Source: Acanthosepion lycidas (lineage: Eukaryota; Mollusca; Cephalopoda; Sepiida; Sepiidae). From it: a stretch of DNA of 64,000 nucleotides. The translations under genes and the position numbers were made by a program. Below are positions 44,842 through 59,739 of this stretch, in pieces (position 1 is the first letter of the stretch; each line of letters begins with the position of its first letter). The stretch is from NCBI GenBank assembly GCA_963932145.1, contig OZ010596.1, forward strand, positions 79,508,779-79,572,778. The letters run 5' to 3'. The notes below the pieces were generated by a model. The model saw only the letters and a list, made by a program, of their open reading frames with translations, was not told the DNA's origin and ran no database searches.

Positions 44842-47800
44842 TCCTAATTATGTTAACATAGGTCATAGAAATGTATTATGTCCTAGATTATTAATTTACT
44901 ATTGCATTAGCATAGGTGAGAGATGCAAGTGTTTATTCCCTGAAAATCATGGGTACATTCTGACTTACACAGAAAATTGTGTTACAAAACATCATATTAA
45001 CAGAACTCTGTAAGTTGGGCCCCCCTGTAAATATAAAAGTGGACACTTAAGTCAACACCCATATTAATGTTCCTGCACTCAATTTCTAAACAGAAGAATT
45101 CATTTATTAGGTTGGTGCAAAAATAATGACGTAATAATGTCGGTTTTTGACGTTAAAAAATACGTCAAAAAACGACATTATTACGTCATTATTTTTGCAC
45201 CAACCTAATATTTGCTGTGTTTACGTTAATTTCTATATTTTTATAAATATTTGATCCTATATTTGTTGAACTAAACACCCCGTTTAATGACATTTTAATT
45301 TTAAACTGTGGGAAAATACATCATTTTGCTTATAGTGTTAATAACATTTTTAATTATCTTCAAAATCATTCATGCTTTCTGGGATCCATTTAATGTAGTT
45401 ATATTTGCATTTATTTATCAAACATGTCAAATTCTATCCAGCTTATCTATTAAGCTTTAGAATTGCTTTGCCTGACTTTTAACCCTGCATTAGTCACATG
45501 GGGTCTTTTGGTACCCCAAAATTTTTAAAGTACTTGTAATTCTTAGTTGGCATCTTGTTTCTTTTGCTCTCTCCCACCACTACCCTCCTGACTCAGTGAG
45601 GGTGTGTAACACATGGTATGGCACAGTTGTAGCTCTGTTGTCATGGGAGGCAGTTACTAGCAGACTATCCATGTTCAGAAATCTAAGGTGATTAACTCAG
45701 GATTAAAGATATTCACTTTCAACTGCTAAGTGACATAGGTGCTTCAGGATTGTGTAATGGTTAGCCAGGTTAGTCTGGTTTGATAATTACTACTGAGTAA
45801 TGAGGTAACTCGTACAAGAAAATTTGATATTAACTCAACGAGAGGTGATGTAATAAAATCAATCCACCTGCTGAGTTAAATATAATTTTTTTTACTTCAT
45901 TTGTTCACCATTATTTGTGTTGTATTTCAATTATTTTAACAGCAGCTGATATAGATATTCACTCTTTTACTATTAAATAATTATCTATTTACACCATTCT
46001 GATTATTGTCTTCATCTTTATTGTCATATTCACAACATTTCGGTCGCTGTATGCTCTGGCCTTTTTCAGGTCATCTGTTTTGGTCAAGTCACTGGATTAC
46101 TTCAACCAATGCTTTTATCCACTGGTCCTCAGGGACAATCTATCCTCATAGACTAAATAAAGGGTTCAGTTCAAAATTCCAATGTATGTCAAGAAGGCTG
46201 GAGCGAACAGCGACCAAAACTTTGTGAATATAGCAATAAAGATGAGGACAACAGTCCGAACAATGTAAATAGTTACAATACCCTATCTTGGAAATATAGA
46301 CAAAAATAATTAATCTGTTTGGCATTTCTAAGGAATAGTAGTTATGATTAATTTTTATTTAGTTTTAATGAGAAGCACTTTCTTGTTCTGTTAAAGAAGC
46401 TGACTAAAAAGCTGTTTTTTTTTTTGTTTTTTTAAATCTCTTTATTTTATTAAACTAAACTGTTTCTGTCTCTCAGAGTCTAATGAATCTGAATGGGATT
46501 GTTCCTAACCAAATTTACCCTATATTTAATTTAGTCAGTTCTGTTTCTCCGTTTGCTCCAATAACATACATTTGCTTTCTGGTTGTACAGTAATGATTCT
46601 AACAGATGGTGTTGATTAAATCTTAATGGCAAGTATTATTGTTTCCCACCTCCCCCCCATTTGTTTGATCCATTACATTGGAGTTCAATAATAACCAAAT
46701 AAGCCATATATAACAATTGTTCAATCTCCCCTACTTTTTGTTTGTTTGTATTTTAACAAAATAATATAGATCCTGGCAGTGGGGAATGGGCTATTAATTC
46801 CTGTTTTAATAAAAAAAAAAATAAAAGAAATGTGTATATGTTAATTAATGAACCTCTAAAGTATGTACTTGTATATAATCAATATTTGTTTAACTAACAA
46901 TCCTAGTAATACAAGGTATTTCAAAAGTCTCCATCACATTCTAAGAACTCTTATATCATGAACTACAAATGGTAGCATGATTGAACTGGTACCATTTAAA
47001 GGTTAAATGTGTCGAGGTTTCTTCTGTTAATTTAATTTTAATTTAATTATCTGAACCCCACTCTGCCTGACAGATGGGTCAGATATTCTGGACAGACTGT
47101 GTGTTCCTGCAATGGCCACCTAGGTTTCCAGACTTCATGCTATATGACTTCTTCCTCTGGGGCTATGTGAAAAGCCTTATGCACGTACCTCCCCTTCCCA
47201 GAGACGGCTGATTATCTGAAGACGCGAATAACTGAAGCCTTGGCAACTATCGACTTGGTCATGTTTGGCAAGAATTGGATTATTTGGATGTGTGTTGTGT
47301 AGCCTGCATTGCTCACATTGAACACCTGTAAAAATCTGTATAGAAATGTGGAAATATTAGCTTTCAGTAAATATAAATTATGTTTTGATATCCTCAATAG
47401 CTATTAAGATATACAGTGGCATATTGTGACACAGACTTAAAACAACCTGTATTTCAATGATAGTTGGCATCGTCCGCCAAACGTTGACTTTATTGATGTT
47501 TACAGGTGTAAATAAAGATGAAAAACAAATATTCATATCTTAATTATGCTTATTCTCTTTTTAAACTCTCTTGAGCACCAGCTCCCGTATAGAACTAAGT
47601 TCAATTCACTTACCATATCATTTGACTGATTCATTCAGCAGCCTCTTTCACTGTCTGCCTCTGTCCAGATGCAATTATTTCATTCTTTCTCTCTTTTTTT
47701 CTTTTAGAACTACCAGAAAATGCAGTTAAAGGTATTCTAAAGTATTTGCTTAATACGCTGGGACGCTATCATGACCGTAAATCCCAGCTGGCAGTCCTTC

Positions 47801-50800
47801 GAGTGGTGTCAAATTTGTCCCAAAGTCAACCGGCAGTTACCCTCAAGTGTATTGGCTCGGCACTTTCCAATTTCAGCAAGTCTCAGAAAAATTACAACCA
47901 TGCAAGGTAAGTTTCTTTTCATGCTTGCCATACTGCAAGAGGGGAAGTCTGCTTAAACTATCTAAATCTTGGTAATCTTTCTGTTAATTTATTACCAAGT
48001 GTTTTGTAGTCTCTCTCTCACACTTTTTTTTTTCCTTGTCTCACCTATTTCTATTGGGTTGGTTTGGAGTTATAAACTTATCCTAATTGCACAGACAGAC
48101 TTTATCAACATCCTACGCTTAAAAAATATTTTCTCATCATTGACTTGAGGAAGTTTTCTTACCTCCAGTAGATTTTGGAATGATTGCGCATATTAGTAAC
48201 TGAATATGTTTCATTGGTTCAAATCTAATCTTTCCTTATTCGCTTTTCATGTAATTTAATTTTCTTCTAGCAAAAGCTTATCAAGTGAGTCAGTCATGGC
48301 TCTCATTTGGACTTGCATAGTGGCCAAGGAAGCATTCAGCTGTGATAAATCCTGCCCAAATGAAGATCTCAAAACTTTGGTAAGTAATCTCTTAAATCCT
48401 CATTCCTTTCATTTAAAAAAAAATCCTTTCCCTCCTTTTCTTTATATGAAGCTTTAAATTTGTTTCTCACTAATCATTAAGATTTCTCATGATTAAAAAT
48501 TTCAAAGACTCTTTTCCTAACAGCTGTTTACTTGATACAGTCATTAATCCAGGCGAGTATAACTCCTTTATAGAACTTGTATAAGTACAAAAGCTCCAAG
48601 CACATTTAGGTTTATTAACACATCACGTTGAAACACTGGTTTCCATATAATCACTGAAGTTAAGCAATGTCAAGTCTGGTCAGTACCTAAATGAGTGACC
48701 ATTTTGTTATACCAGGTGCTGTAAGCTTGGATGTTTCAGTGCTGTAATGAATAATGGCATGGAATTGTTAATTGGAGAGCCAAGTTCCAATTCCCATTGG
48801 GTTCATTATATTCACTTGTGCATAAATACCCTTGTGAAAGATATGACTTCCTATCCCCCCAGCTATGGATTAATTAATAAAATTTGTATAACTAAACCCT
48901 TATCTACAAAAAAATTCTTACAATCAGAAATATTTTCTGGCTTTAAATAACCTTCAAAGGGTTGATAAATCATAAAAAACAAATTAGTTGGTGAAATACT
49001 GATTAGCTACACAGGTATGTCTTTTAGATTTATTTACATTCTCTGGATAACAAACTACCATGTTCACAAAATGAAGGACCAGTTTATCTATTGATTGTAA
49101 TATAAAATTGATCCCCCACTTCATATCCACATTTCTTGTTTATCAAATTCTGATTAAGTATGGATCAACCACTCCCTTCCCCCAGCTATGGGTTAATTAG
49201 TAAGCCATGTATCACTAAACCATTATCTCAAAAACAAATTCTTACAATTTAAAAATATTTTCTGGCTTTAAATAACCTACAAATGTTTTGATAAGCCATA
49301 GAAAAGTAATCCATCAAATCCAGACATCTTTATGATAGAAATTTAAAAAGAAGAATCTTCTTCATTTCGGAAGTTCCATCAATTTTTATTTACATTCTAG
49401 TTACTGTAATTATGACTTGATCATACAAAATTGGAAAGCATAATTTAGCAACACAAAAGAAAATAGATGCTATGCTTCACATCACAGACATATAATTTTA
49501 AAATTGTAGTGTTGAACTTTAAATAACAATGTAATGATAGTAGCTCTATGAAATACCTGGTACAAAATAAACTTTTTTTTTCTTTTTTTTTAATTCTTCA
49601 TGTGCAGGTTGCCGTCCAGTCTCTGCTGATTTATGGATGCCAGACAGCCCAGCACAAGACTCTCTCAGCTGTTTCTTACAAACACATTTGCAGTGTTTGG
49701 AAAAAGGTACATTTCACTTGTATGTTTGTTTTAAGTTGTGGGTTTTTCTTTTCAAGATCATGATCAGGATAATTGAGAAAGAGGTAAGCTTCTTTTTCTT
49801 TTTTTCTTTTTTGATGGAAACCCAAACGATGACTAAAAAGCAGAAAAGTTCAGTAGAAGAATTTTTCAGAAAATCATTTGAATATTTTTTTCATTTCATT
49901 CGGTTATCATACAACTGCATTAAGTAAATGATTAAATCGGACAAACTTTAAATTTAAAACAGAAGGAAAATAATATTATTGCATCATTGCTTCTAAAAAA
50001 AAACTTTTTTTCAAACCAGTTGCCTTTGTTCAAAATATCCGAGAATTAGGAAGTTAGAATCTAGTTAAAGAATATCTGAGGAACAGAAGACTAGGTAGAG
50101 GAAACAAAGAAGAAGAGCTTTATTAACTACTCATACACGGTGCGGAAATACTTGAGTAAATCAAATACTACTCAAATCCTACTTTAATGTGGCTACTTGC
50201 CATATTTATAAGTAGGAGCAGTCCATTGTCACAGTAGTAGGGAAGAGTAGGAAGTATACTGAGTCCAACTTTACAACTAAAAGACAATTACAATGGTCCT
50301 CTTTTTGTTGTTATCACATTTTAGCTATTATGTCCTCGAAGATGGCCCAAATTGCCGGACATCTGACAAAGGACAGAGGACACAATGGCTGAAATGTCAT
50401 GATAGTAATCACAAAAACGAGGATGTTAGTGCAAATCTAAATAATGATTGCTCCTCATTCCAGAAATTCTGAAATAATTACAAATTATTTTGCTTTTTTG
50501 TGACTGACTTGATTTTTCCTTGAAATTAAGGCATCTTTAGAGTTGCATCTTTTTACAGAAGAGTCTTAATTATACTTTTACAAGAAAGAACTGTTAAGTT
50601 CAGCTACTTTAAAAAAAGTTTTTTTTTTTTTAATTATTCACCTTTGAACAACTAGATTCTTTTTGCATTTCTTTTTTGGCAATTTTTAATTCCTTTTCTA
50701 TTTTCTTTTTTCAAAACTCTCCAGTGCCCAGAAAGCATCTCAGAATATCTTGACTATTTGTCAAATGAAGAAGCTGCCCAGTTCCAAATCAGTTTGATGG

Positions 50801-53800
50801 CATTCATTATGAAATACTTTGCTGAAACTAAAAACAAAGATTCCATTACAAAATACAAGGTAAGTCCTATACTCTATTTCTAGACTTACACATAAAAGAA
50901 TTAGTTTTTCTTTATTCCTGCTAGCTTCTATTTCCAATTACAGAAGAGCTAAATATAGCATGTATAAGTGGAGACAGGTTGAAATTTACAATCAAAAATT
51001 TAATTTGAAGAATTTTGAACCTCTTAATTTATGGATGATGAGAACCATTTCTTTGTAAGCAAATAAATCTTCTCTATTCCTCAAAATAACCTAGTGTTAT
51101 TTAACCATTTAGCATTTAATATGCCCAAACTCATCTTGTAAATATCAGGTGATTTAATAAGGTGACAGATAAAGATTATTTTTACAGTGTTTTACCTTGT
51201 TTTATTGTTTACTATTTTAAATTTATCAAGGTTCCTCTTGATAAAATTTAATTGAAAAGTTGACTGCTAAAGAAACTTAAGCCACCTTTCTTTTTATAGC
51301 AATTTTAAACATGTCTCTGCACCTTTCATTTTTTTAATCAATTCACTCCAAGTAAAGGCAATTAATTCCTCTAAGAGGCAAGGAGCTACTGGGAGTGAAA
51401 AGGAATAAGACTTTGGAAGGAACCTGAAACCCAAACCTAAACAGGAAACAAGGGATGAACTCTCTACTCTTGTGTGCTATATTTTTGTACCACTAACAAA
51501 ATACTTAGGCTAAAGAGCATCCTAGAAATTCCATTGAAACAAATCTCAAAATGACAAGATATCATTGTACCTCAACAAAAATTGACAACCTGAGATGTTT
51601 TGCTTAAAGAACCCTTAAACATACGTTAACCTTTTAGATACAATTCTAGATAGAAATATTCCTTGAATGAAACATCATACTGTATGGCAAATAGGATAAA
51701 GTAAAAACATTAATCCTTAGGAGTTTTTAAAGAAAATATTACTGTGGTTGTTATTAATAATAAACAAATATTACCATGGCCACAGTTTGGAATAAATTAT
51801 TATATGCATATGTTTACGTGCTACTGGGCTTATGGCCACATTATGTCAAAACACTTGTCCCCATACAATCACCAAAGTTAAGTAACATAGAGTACCTAGA
51901 TGGGTGACTGCTTAGAAATACCAGGTGCTGTAAGTTTGGATGTGCAGGTGGTGTAATGGATAATGGCTTGGAATTGTTAATTGGAGAGATAGGATTCTAG
52001 TTGGATTTGTTATATTCACTTATGTGCAAATATGCTTGGGAAAGGCATGAACCCACCTCTTCTATCCCCAGCTAATTAGTAAGACTTGTATTATTAAACC
52101 ATACTCAAAAACAAAAAAAATTCTCACAAGCTAAAACTATTAGGTTGGTGCAAAAATAATGATGTAACAATGTCGTTTTTTGACGTATTTTTTAACGTTA
52201 AAAAACGACATTATTACGTCATTATTTTTGCACCAACCTAATATTTTCTGGCTTTGAATAACCTGCAAAGGGATGATAAGCCGTAGAAAACGAATCCATC
52301 AGTCAATCAACAAGTACAACTGGCACTGTCTAACCCAGCAAAAGCTGCTGCATGGACCTGTCATTGGCAACTGAACTTGTTCCCCCACCAGATTTCTCTT
52401 GTGAAGAGGATTGTTAGGCATCCAGCAGGATTAAAACCAAGACCTGCCAAAGGGAAAAATGATCTTTGTAGGATCAGTGACCATCTACCAAAATGAGGTT
52501 GACTAGTCTCTGTAGCTGTGTTTGCAGCCAAGGTGAAGTGTTCTCCCTTATGAAATCTGTGACCAAGGTGAGCCTTCAAGTTGGAGGACGCCGGCTGTGA
52601 TTTGGCCTAGAGAGGAATGGACACGACCAAACCTAATTGCCCAAGACACACTCTGCCTGAATGTATGTCTCTCCAGATTTCAATTTGCATATGTGGAGGG
52701 AAATGCCCAGCAACTCTGCAACCACACTCAGTCATGATTGATGATGACGACACATATGTGGGTCATGCATTATAATATCCTTGGATAGAGCACCAAATAA
52801 TATACATACATATATCTCAAGACCAAATAGAGCATTATGCTTTCTGCTTCTGCGACTTAAAAACCGTAACTGTAATATCACAGCCAGGTGAGCCATCTCT
52901 ATCAGTCTTTCACCATACCTTTATAAATACCTCAAGACTTGTGCCATCAAATGCGTCATCATAAAAGTCAATACTTAATTACTCATTGATGCTGACCTTA
53001 TGCTTGATCATCTGTGATATCGTGGAAGATTTCTTTATCCAAGTTGATATATCTCCTCTCCCTCATGCATTGCCCAACTCAGTCTCTTAAATGTCTCCTG
53101 ACAATAGCCAAACAATATAATGGCACATTTATACAGGTGGTTTCTTACTTCTTCTCATCTGACTTTACACCTCCTGTCATCACTGTGACAGCCATCAAAG
53201 TAGCCTGAGAATGAAACAAAAATTTCTATTCTTCAACATCAATAGGGATTTAGTTGTGACACAATTTCATCAGGAATTGGAAAATATTTAAACACTTTTT
53301 TTTTTTTTTTTTTTTTTTTTGTATTGCAGAAGGCATTTATCAATATATACTTGAAGCAAGTATTAGCATGTCGAACTTCCCCACCAATACACATCCTTGT
53401 AAGTTGTTTTTTTTGTTTTCTTTTTTTTTTCTCTTCCACTTGATTTTTAAAATTTATCAATTTTTCATTCATATTAAATGAGTCTTTTAGTTGTTTTTTT
53501 TTTTTCATCATAAATCTTTTTCAACTTATTTTGTTTTCATTGTTATTTTCAGGAAGATTGTAAGTTCATTTTACGGCATGTGAACCATGAGGAATTCAAG
53601 GGTCAGATTTCACCTGCGGCTCAGAAGGCTATGCTTAGAAATCCTGAAATCATCCTTGAGGGTCAGTATTAAAATCCCATGAGAGATATAAGCAAAAACT
53701 GGCCAGATATTACTTTGAAATTAGGAACAGTTATCACTGTTAAACATTAGAAATTAGATTGCTTTCTTAGTAAAAAGAAAATTAATTATGTACACAGTTT

Positions 53801-55899
53801 GCAATTGATACCCTATAGTTTACTGTAGCTCACATTTCAAAAGCCAGATGAGTTGAAGTTCCCTCCCAACCACTGGCTAGGCGCAACACATTATCACATG
53901 TGCACGTAAGAGACTAGTTTAAAAAAAAAAAATAATAATTTTATAGTAAAATCTACAAATAAGTTCTTTGTCCGAATTTTTTTTAAACGGAAAACAAAGT
54001 GAATATCTAAACTAAAAATCAGTTTAGTGGAATACAGGTTAAAATAATCAAAAGACAATTCACTCAAGCCACCCTCAGCATCTACTATGGCATCGATCCA
54101 ACTTCAGAATCTGGCACATGCTACAATCATGGTGCCCCTAGAGAGAGCCTCAAATGCCTCCTGTCAATCAGCTGGGCTTTGGTGTTATAGGTAATGTCTT
54201 TCTCAGCCATGCCCCACACCTAATAATCCATAGGATTACAATCAGGGGACTTGGGGGTGGGGCAGACATATGGGCTGGTGAAGTTGTAAAAATTATCTGA
54301 CAACCACTTCTGACACTTCCTGGAGTTGTGGCAGGAGCTGAATCTTGCTGCCACATGTATGGTCTTCCAGCAGCCACCCTTTTCAACCAAGGCTGGACCA
54401 CAGTTTTCTACAATTGCTCGTCCTGACAAAAATTCTTTTCATCAAAGAACCAGATTGTCCATGGTTCAACAGGATGTTTCATTTTGTTCAGGAGTTTCTT
54501 TGCCTTTGTCAGACAGTTTTCTTGCACCTTTTCTGTACAAAGTTGACCGTTACGCCTCTTGTATGACTGGTAGTCGATGTCCTCATTCAAGGCCAGCTTT
54601 ACAGTAGAAATTGCAACACCCATTTCATGCAGCAAGGCCCACATTGCCTTACCTGGGTCTTCTATCACTTTCTCCTTCAGTTGTTAGATAACCTCTCTCC
54701 TTGCAACTCTCCTTTTCATGTCTTATTCTTCTCACAGTGTTCAAAGAACATTGAGCAGCTGTCATGGTTACGACATTTTGATGCCCTGCACGAATCATGA
54801 TGCAGGGTACTCTTTTCTAATATTCAGGTGGCTTCCACTCATCCATGTTAGTTAACTATGACACCTATAAAATGGTAGTGATTGGGTTTCACAATGCCGT
54901 TTGCCATTTACAGATATTCCAAACCAATCTGAAAAAATAAACACATTAGACTGTCAAATTTAACCTGAGCACCTTGTATATACACAATGTGTAGCAAAAA
55001 TAAATTGCAGTATTTTAGGAAAATTTGTAAGTATTGTCACATCAAACTAACAGGATTTATTATGATGAACAAACTATTCAGCATGTTCAAAATATTCCCC
55101 TCCATGTTTAATACAATGCTGAACCCTATCAGCAACACTTCTACAAACCATTTGACACATTTCTATATTAATTTCAGAAAATTTATCAAAAATTGCTTGT
55201 TTTAATGCAGGAATTGTTTACAGTTTGAGCCTATAAACATTTTTACATGTTTCACTGAATGTGACAGAAGAAAAATCTTCTGGTATTATAACAGTTTTTC
55301 TTTTATGGGCCCTAAGAGAGTGTAGAAACAGTTCATAAAGGTTGTTGTCCCAGGAGTTTTCAGCCTATTCATGAACCTATTTTTCAAAAGGTCGTTTTTA
55401 ATGTTTTCCAGTGTTTACATTCTAAGTTGTATTGTGTGGAAATACTATTAGTTCTAACCCATGCTAGACGAGAGTTTTACTAATTCTATATTGGAGTGCC
55501 TTTAAAACACTGTCAACATTTTTCCCAGTTTCAAAGAAGGGAAATTTGGGGCTTGGCTTAAACTGGTTTATATTATCAAATTTTCCTTGTCCATCACATT
55601 CAATAAAGTGTGTATATGCACATACATGCATGCATACAAAATTGCTGTGTTCATCTAACTTTCAGATGAACACAGTAATTTTGTCTTTGAAAATGATTAA
55701 TACTACTATATTTGCCTTGGAAAAAAAAACAACATCCTGATGATGACATTGTGCTAATGTTAAAAGTACTCTGAATAAATAACATGTATCAACATGGTAA
55801 TTTTCTCTCTTCCTTTAATAATAACACCAAAAAGCTTGCCTGTGAATATGATAGGATCCAATTGAAAATAAGTAGACAAAATTATACAATGAAATGTCT

Positions 55900-55947
<48 letters not shown>

Positions 55948-57198
55948 TCAAATATATGTATATTTGACTACTTTCCATTGTGTTTGATCATATTATTTGC
56001 TTTTCCTTTTCAGCTGTTGAACACCTATTGTCAGGAGTCCAGTTGGACCTCAGCCAATATGCCCTGGAGCTAGGCAAACCACTTGCCAGTAAGTTGGCCT
56101 CTCTTTCTTTCTCTGATTTTTTTTTTTTTTTTTTTCATCACTGATTTTGGAGAGGAGAATGTTAAAATCTTTGATAGCTTTGCCTAATGATAACTCTACA
56201 GATATGGTTTCTATTTTCTTTGGATTAGAATGTTTACTTTGAATAGCAAAATTTATATTCACAGAATCTATATACCTTGCATCACATTTTGATAGTGTTT
56301 CTTGTCTTTTTATATACACAGACACATGCAGCCTAATGGTATTTTGGCATAGGGAATGGGATAATAATGTTGTGTAAATTCCCTTTTAAACTCTAACCTT
56401 GTCTTGAATCTGAATGAACATGTTGGCAGGAAAGTGATGCAAAAAATGTTAAAAGCTTTTAAAAATAAACATCTAAAAATACATATTCTTTCTTTCGTTA
56501 TTTGTGACCCGTTCAGACTACTCTCTTTGTCTTTGTTTCCAAACCAGTAGTATGCATAGGTTTCATGATACCCAGGGGCCAACTCCTTGATTGCATGCCT
56601 CTAAGACTCAAGTGGTGGTGGTGGTGGGGGTTGAGGGTGGGGTTTCGACACCTATTACTGAGAAATGTGAGAGACATTTTGAATATATATTATAAAAACA
56701 GATGAGACCTGAAATAAACACTTTATTTCAAAAACTAAATTTTTATTTCACTCTTTAATTGGATGGCCTCCCAATATGGGTTCCCATGGCCGCCACACCC
56801 TCTGACCCCCTCCTCTACCTCCGGCCTTCCTCATGCTATTGCTCCAAACCAGCCACATATTGTGATAAAAGAAAAATTTAATCTGAACAAATTGAGACAA
56901 GAATTATTTGTCTTCAACGAAAGATAGAATGCATACATGCTGTAGAAAATTGTTCAACAGCAAAACTTCCTCATAGGAACCACTAACAGGAAGTGGTCAA
57001 AATGATAAATAACCTAAAAAGTACCTAAACTGAAAAAGGGAAAGTAAAACATTACAGGTTTTGTATTGTGATAACAGAACAATTGTCATTTTATGATAAA
57101 ACAAGTCTGAACATGGAAGATAAAACACACCAAATGCATCTTTTACATGATCTCTGCCATTTTTTTTCGTAATTTTACTGCAACAAAAATAACTGTTG

Positions 57199-57237
<39 letters not shown>

Positions 57238-59707
57238 CTTCATCAGAGCAACTATTTGCAAAAGAATTATCTGTTCGAGGATCTGCAGCTGCATCATTGA
57301 AGGCTCTAGCGAAACAGTGTAGTGACCCTGAAGCCGTAGAGAAGTTAACTGCACACCTCTTCACAGTTCTTGCTGGTAAGTGATGGTCTCCCAGCTGGAA
57401 ACCATTGTAGTTCTCGAGTTTTTAAAATTACTTATATTTGTGTATGTTTTTGCTAGAAATCTTTCCATTTGTGTTCAATGTCAATAGAAATGTGAGCATG
57501 AACGTTCTTCGTCTTTTGCATTAACTAACATCAGAATTCTGACAAACACGTTTTGAATAAAACACTGTCTATTAACTGAAAAATCTGAGGCAATTTATGG
57601 GTTTTACAATCAATATTACAAAGTAACAACATAGTTTTTAGTTATTAGGTCTAGTCATAATTTCCATTTTCGTTTATTACATTTATTCTTCACAGTATGA
57701 AGTACATTTTATTCAATTAGACATTCACCATTATTTGCAATGACTTTCAAAATACCTTTGGTGTGAAATTCTGCAGGTTTTAATGAACTCTTTAATTCGG
57801 TTTTTATTAAATTTATTTTGTTTTTATTTAACAACCCTTCAACCACTGTAGCATTTATTTAAGGCCACATAAAGGTTTTCAATCGTGCTTGATGTTATAT
57901 GTAGATCAGTGATAGTTTTGGCTACAGGTTAGTTGATGAGTTTTTCTTTTTTTCTCTCTCTCTTTAATCAGTTATTAGAGATACTGTTTACTAATACAAG
58001 TTCTTTTGTATTCAGTTTCTGAAATAAGTTGGTTATTATAGTTTGTATTGTTACTTTTAGTAGGGATATTTATGAAGTCTGAAGCGGAGGGTTCAAAAAT
58101 ATATTAAAGTTTTTATATAGTTTTGCTTGAGTGGTTTTATAATTTTATATTTTGGTAAAAAGTTTTTCCCCATCAAAGCATTTTGCATCAATCATAAAAG
58201 GTAATAATCTGTAATAATCTGAATATGGTGGGTGGAGTAGAACAGACCAACAATTTTTCTTGTCATACTTCCTATATGTGGCCTTGCATTTGTACACTAA
58301 CACTGCCATACCAAGCTAAGGTATGTTGGTGTACTCCAAACTTATTCTTAACCATGATGTATGATTTAGTAGTTAAGAAATACATTTGTCATTATAATTG
58401 GTTCCCAAAAATGGAAATTACTTTTGACTCAACCTAATAATTAATGTTTACTGCCCCATTTTTGGATGTTCTGGGTAAGACGATAAACTACATCTGGCAG
58501 CAATCGGGAGATTTTATGGAACATTGAACCACCTCTTAATTGCTGTCATTCCCAAATCCACCCTGACCTTTGGTAGTAGCACTGTTAGGGAGCCCCAGCT
58601 ATGAACAAATAGATCACCACCAAACTGGGGTCAAAACACTATGAAAGTATAAAAATGGCTTTTTGTAGTGAAAATATCAGCAATACATTTTTGAAAAAGA
58701 AAAAAAGTTATATATATTACACAGCAAAACAGTCAAAAATTAACTTATTTGGGTATAAATCTATTTCAGCCAACACTAAGTACTTTGGTCCTATTCCGAT
58801 ACGAATACAGTCCATCCACCAGGGTTGAATAAGGTCAACGTACTTAGCATTGGCTGAAATAGATTTATACACAAATGAGGTAATTTGGGATTTTTTTTGC
58901 TATGTAATTTATATGCTCTGTTATAATAAATATGTTGAGCTCTATTTATGGATCAGTTTTAATATTTGATATTATTAGGATCTACCTGAATTATAAATCA
59001 ACTGATATATAAAACCAGCAATACGTTTGACTCTCAACAAAAATACGTTAATGAAACCTGATCTACAAACTTATTTCTTACAAAGAATATATATTCTATT
59101 CATACGAAGCTATCCTAAAGATCTTGGCAGCATTAAATAACCCATTGAGGTTGATATGCCATGAAACAAAATAAACCTAAACCCATTTTTTGGAACCTCA
59201 ACATCAGGTCATGCCTATTGCATAGATCTTCTCTACCATCCTCCGGTTTTCCTGATTATCCATCTCACCTGATAGGGCTTCAGGTTGGCATCCTGTTTTT
59301 TTGTTTTATACTTAGTTGCTTGATGTATGTTTTGAATGGGTGACTAATCCAAATGCATCCCTGTTTTCGTGTTCATAACATAGTGTCACTGATAATCTTC
59401 ATCCTTTCTTCTCCAGGAATGCTACACATATCTTGTTCTTCTTTCTCAAATGGCTTAGAGAGCCATAAAACTGTTTTCAGGATAGATTCACTGCAACATG
59501 TAGCATTCTTGTATACATGCCATCTGGTTTCTTATCTAACCATCTTGTGTTCATGTCCATGTAGTTCTCTCATAGACCAAACAAGTTTCATGATATGAGA
59601 TTTTTAGGACAGTGGACATTAGTGGATAATAGGTAGAAACCTATAATTAATGCCAGATTTTAATTTTTATAATTAATACCAGAATTTATTTTATAGTAGG
59701 CATTAAT

Positions 59708-59739
<32 letters not shown>

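Larger units (their letters stand above)
40515..47707 (+). other. GCN1 intron 2 (7.2 kb)
   Basis: The largest intron in the window. It contains a 47-bp perfect palindrome, a 5S SINE, a Penelope endonuclease fragment, a MADE1-like MITE, a fold-back element and a mariner-type transposase fragment, listed separately. The first 1.7 kb is very AT-rich with no recognised element. Confidence 0.85.

Noticed and set aside
49548..49927. Two overlapping frames of 71 and 96 codons around GCN1 exon 5
   Set aside because: Only 49608-49706 in the first frame matches GCN1; the rest is intron read-through or another frame.
55760..55978. Minus-strand frame with YIYIYI and LSLSL runs
   Set aside because: TA and GA microsatellite translation.
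57143..57364. Minus-strand Lys-rich frame
   Set aside because: Produced by the T-run and the antisense of GCN1 exon 10.
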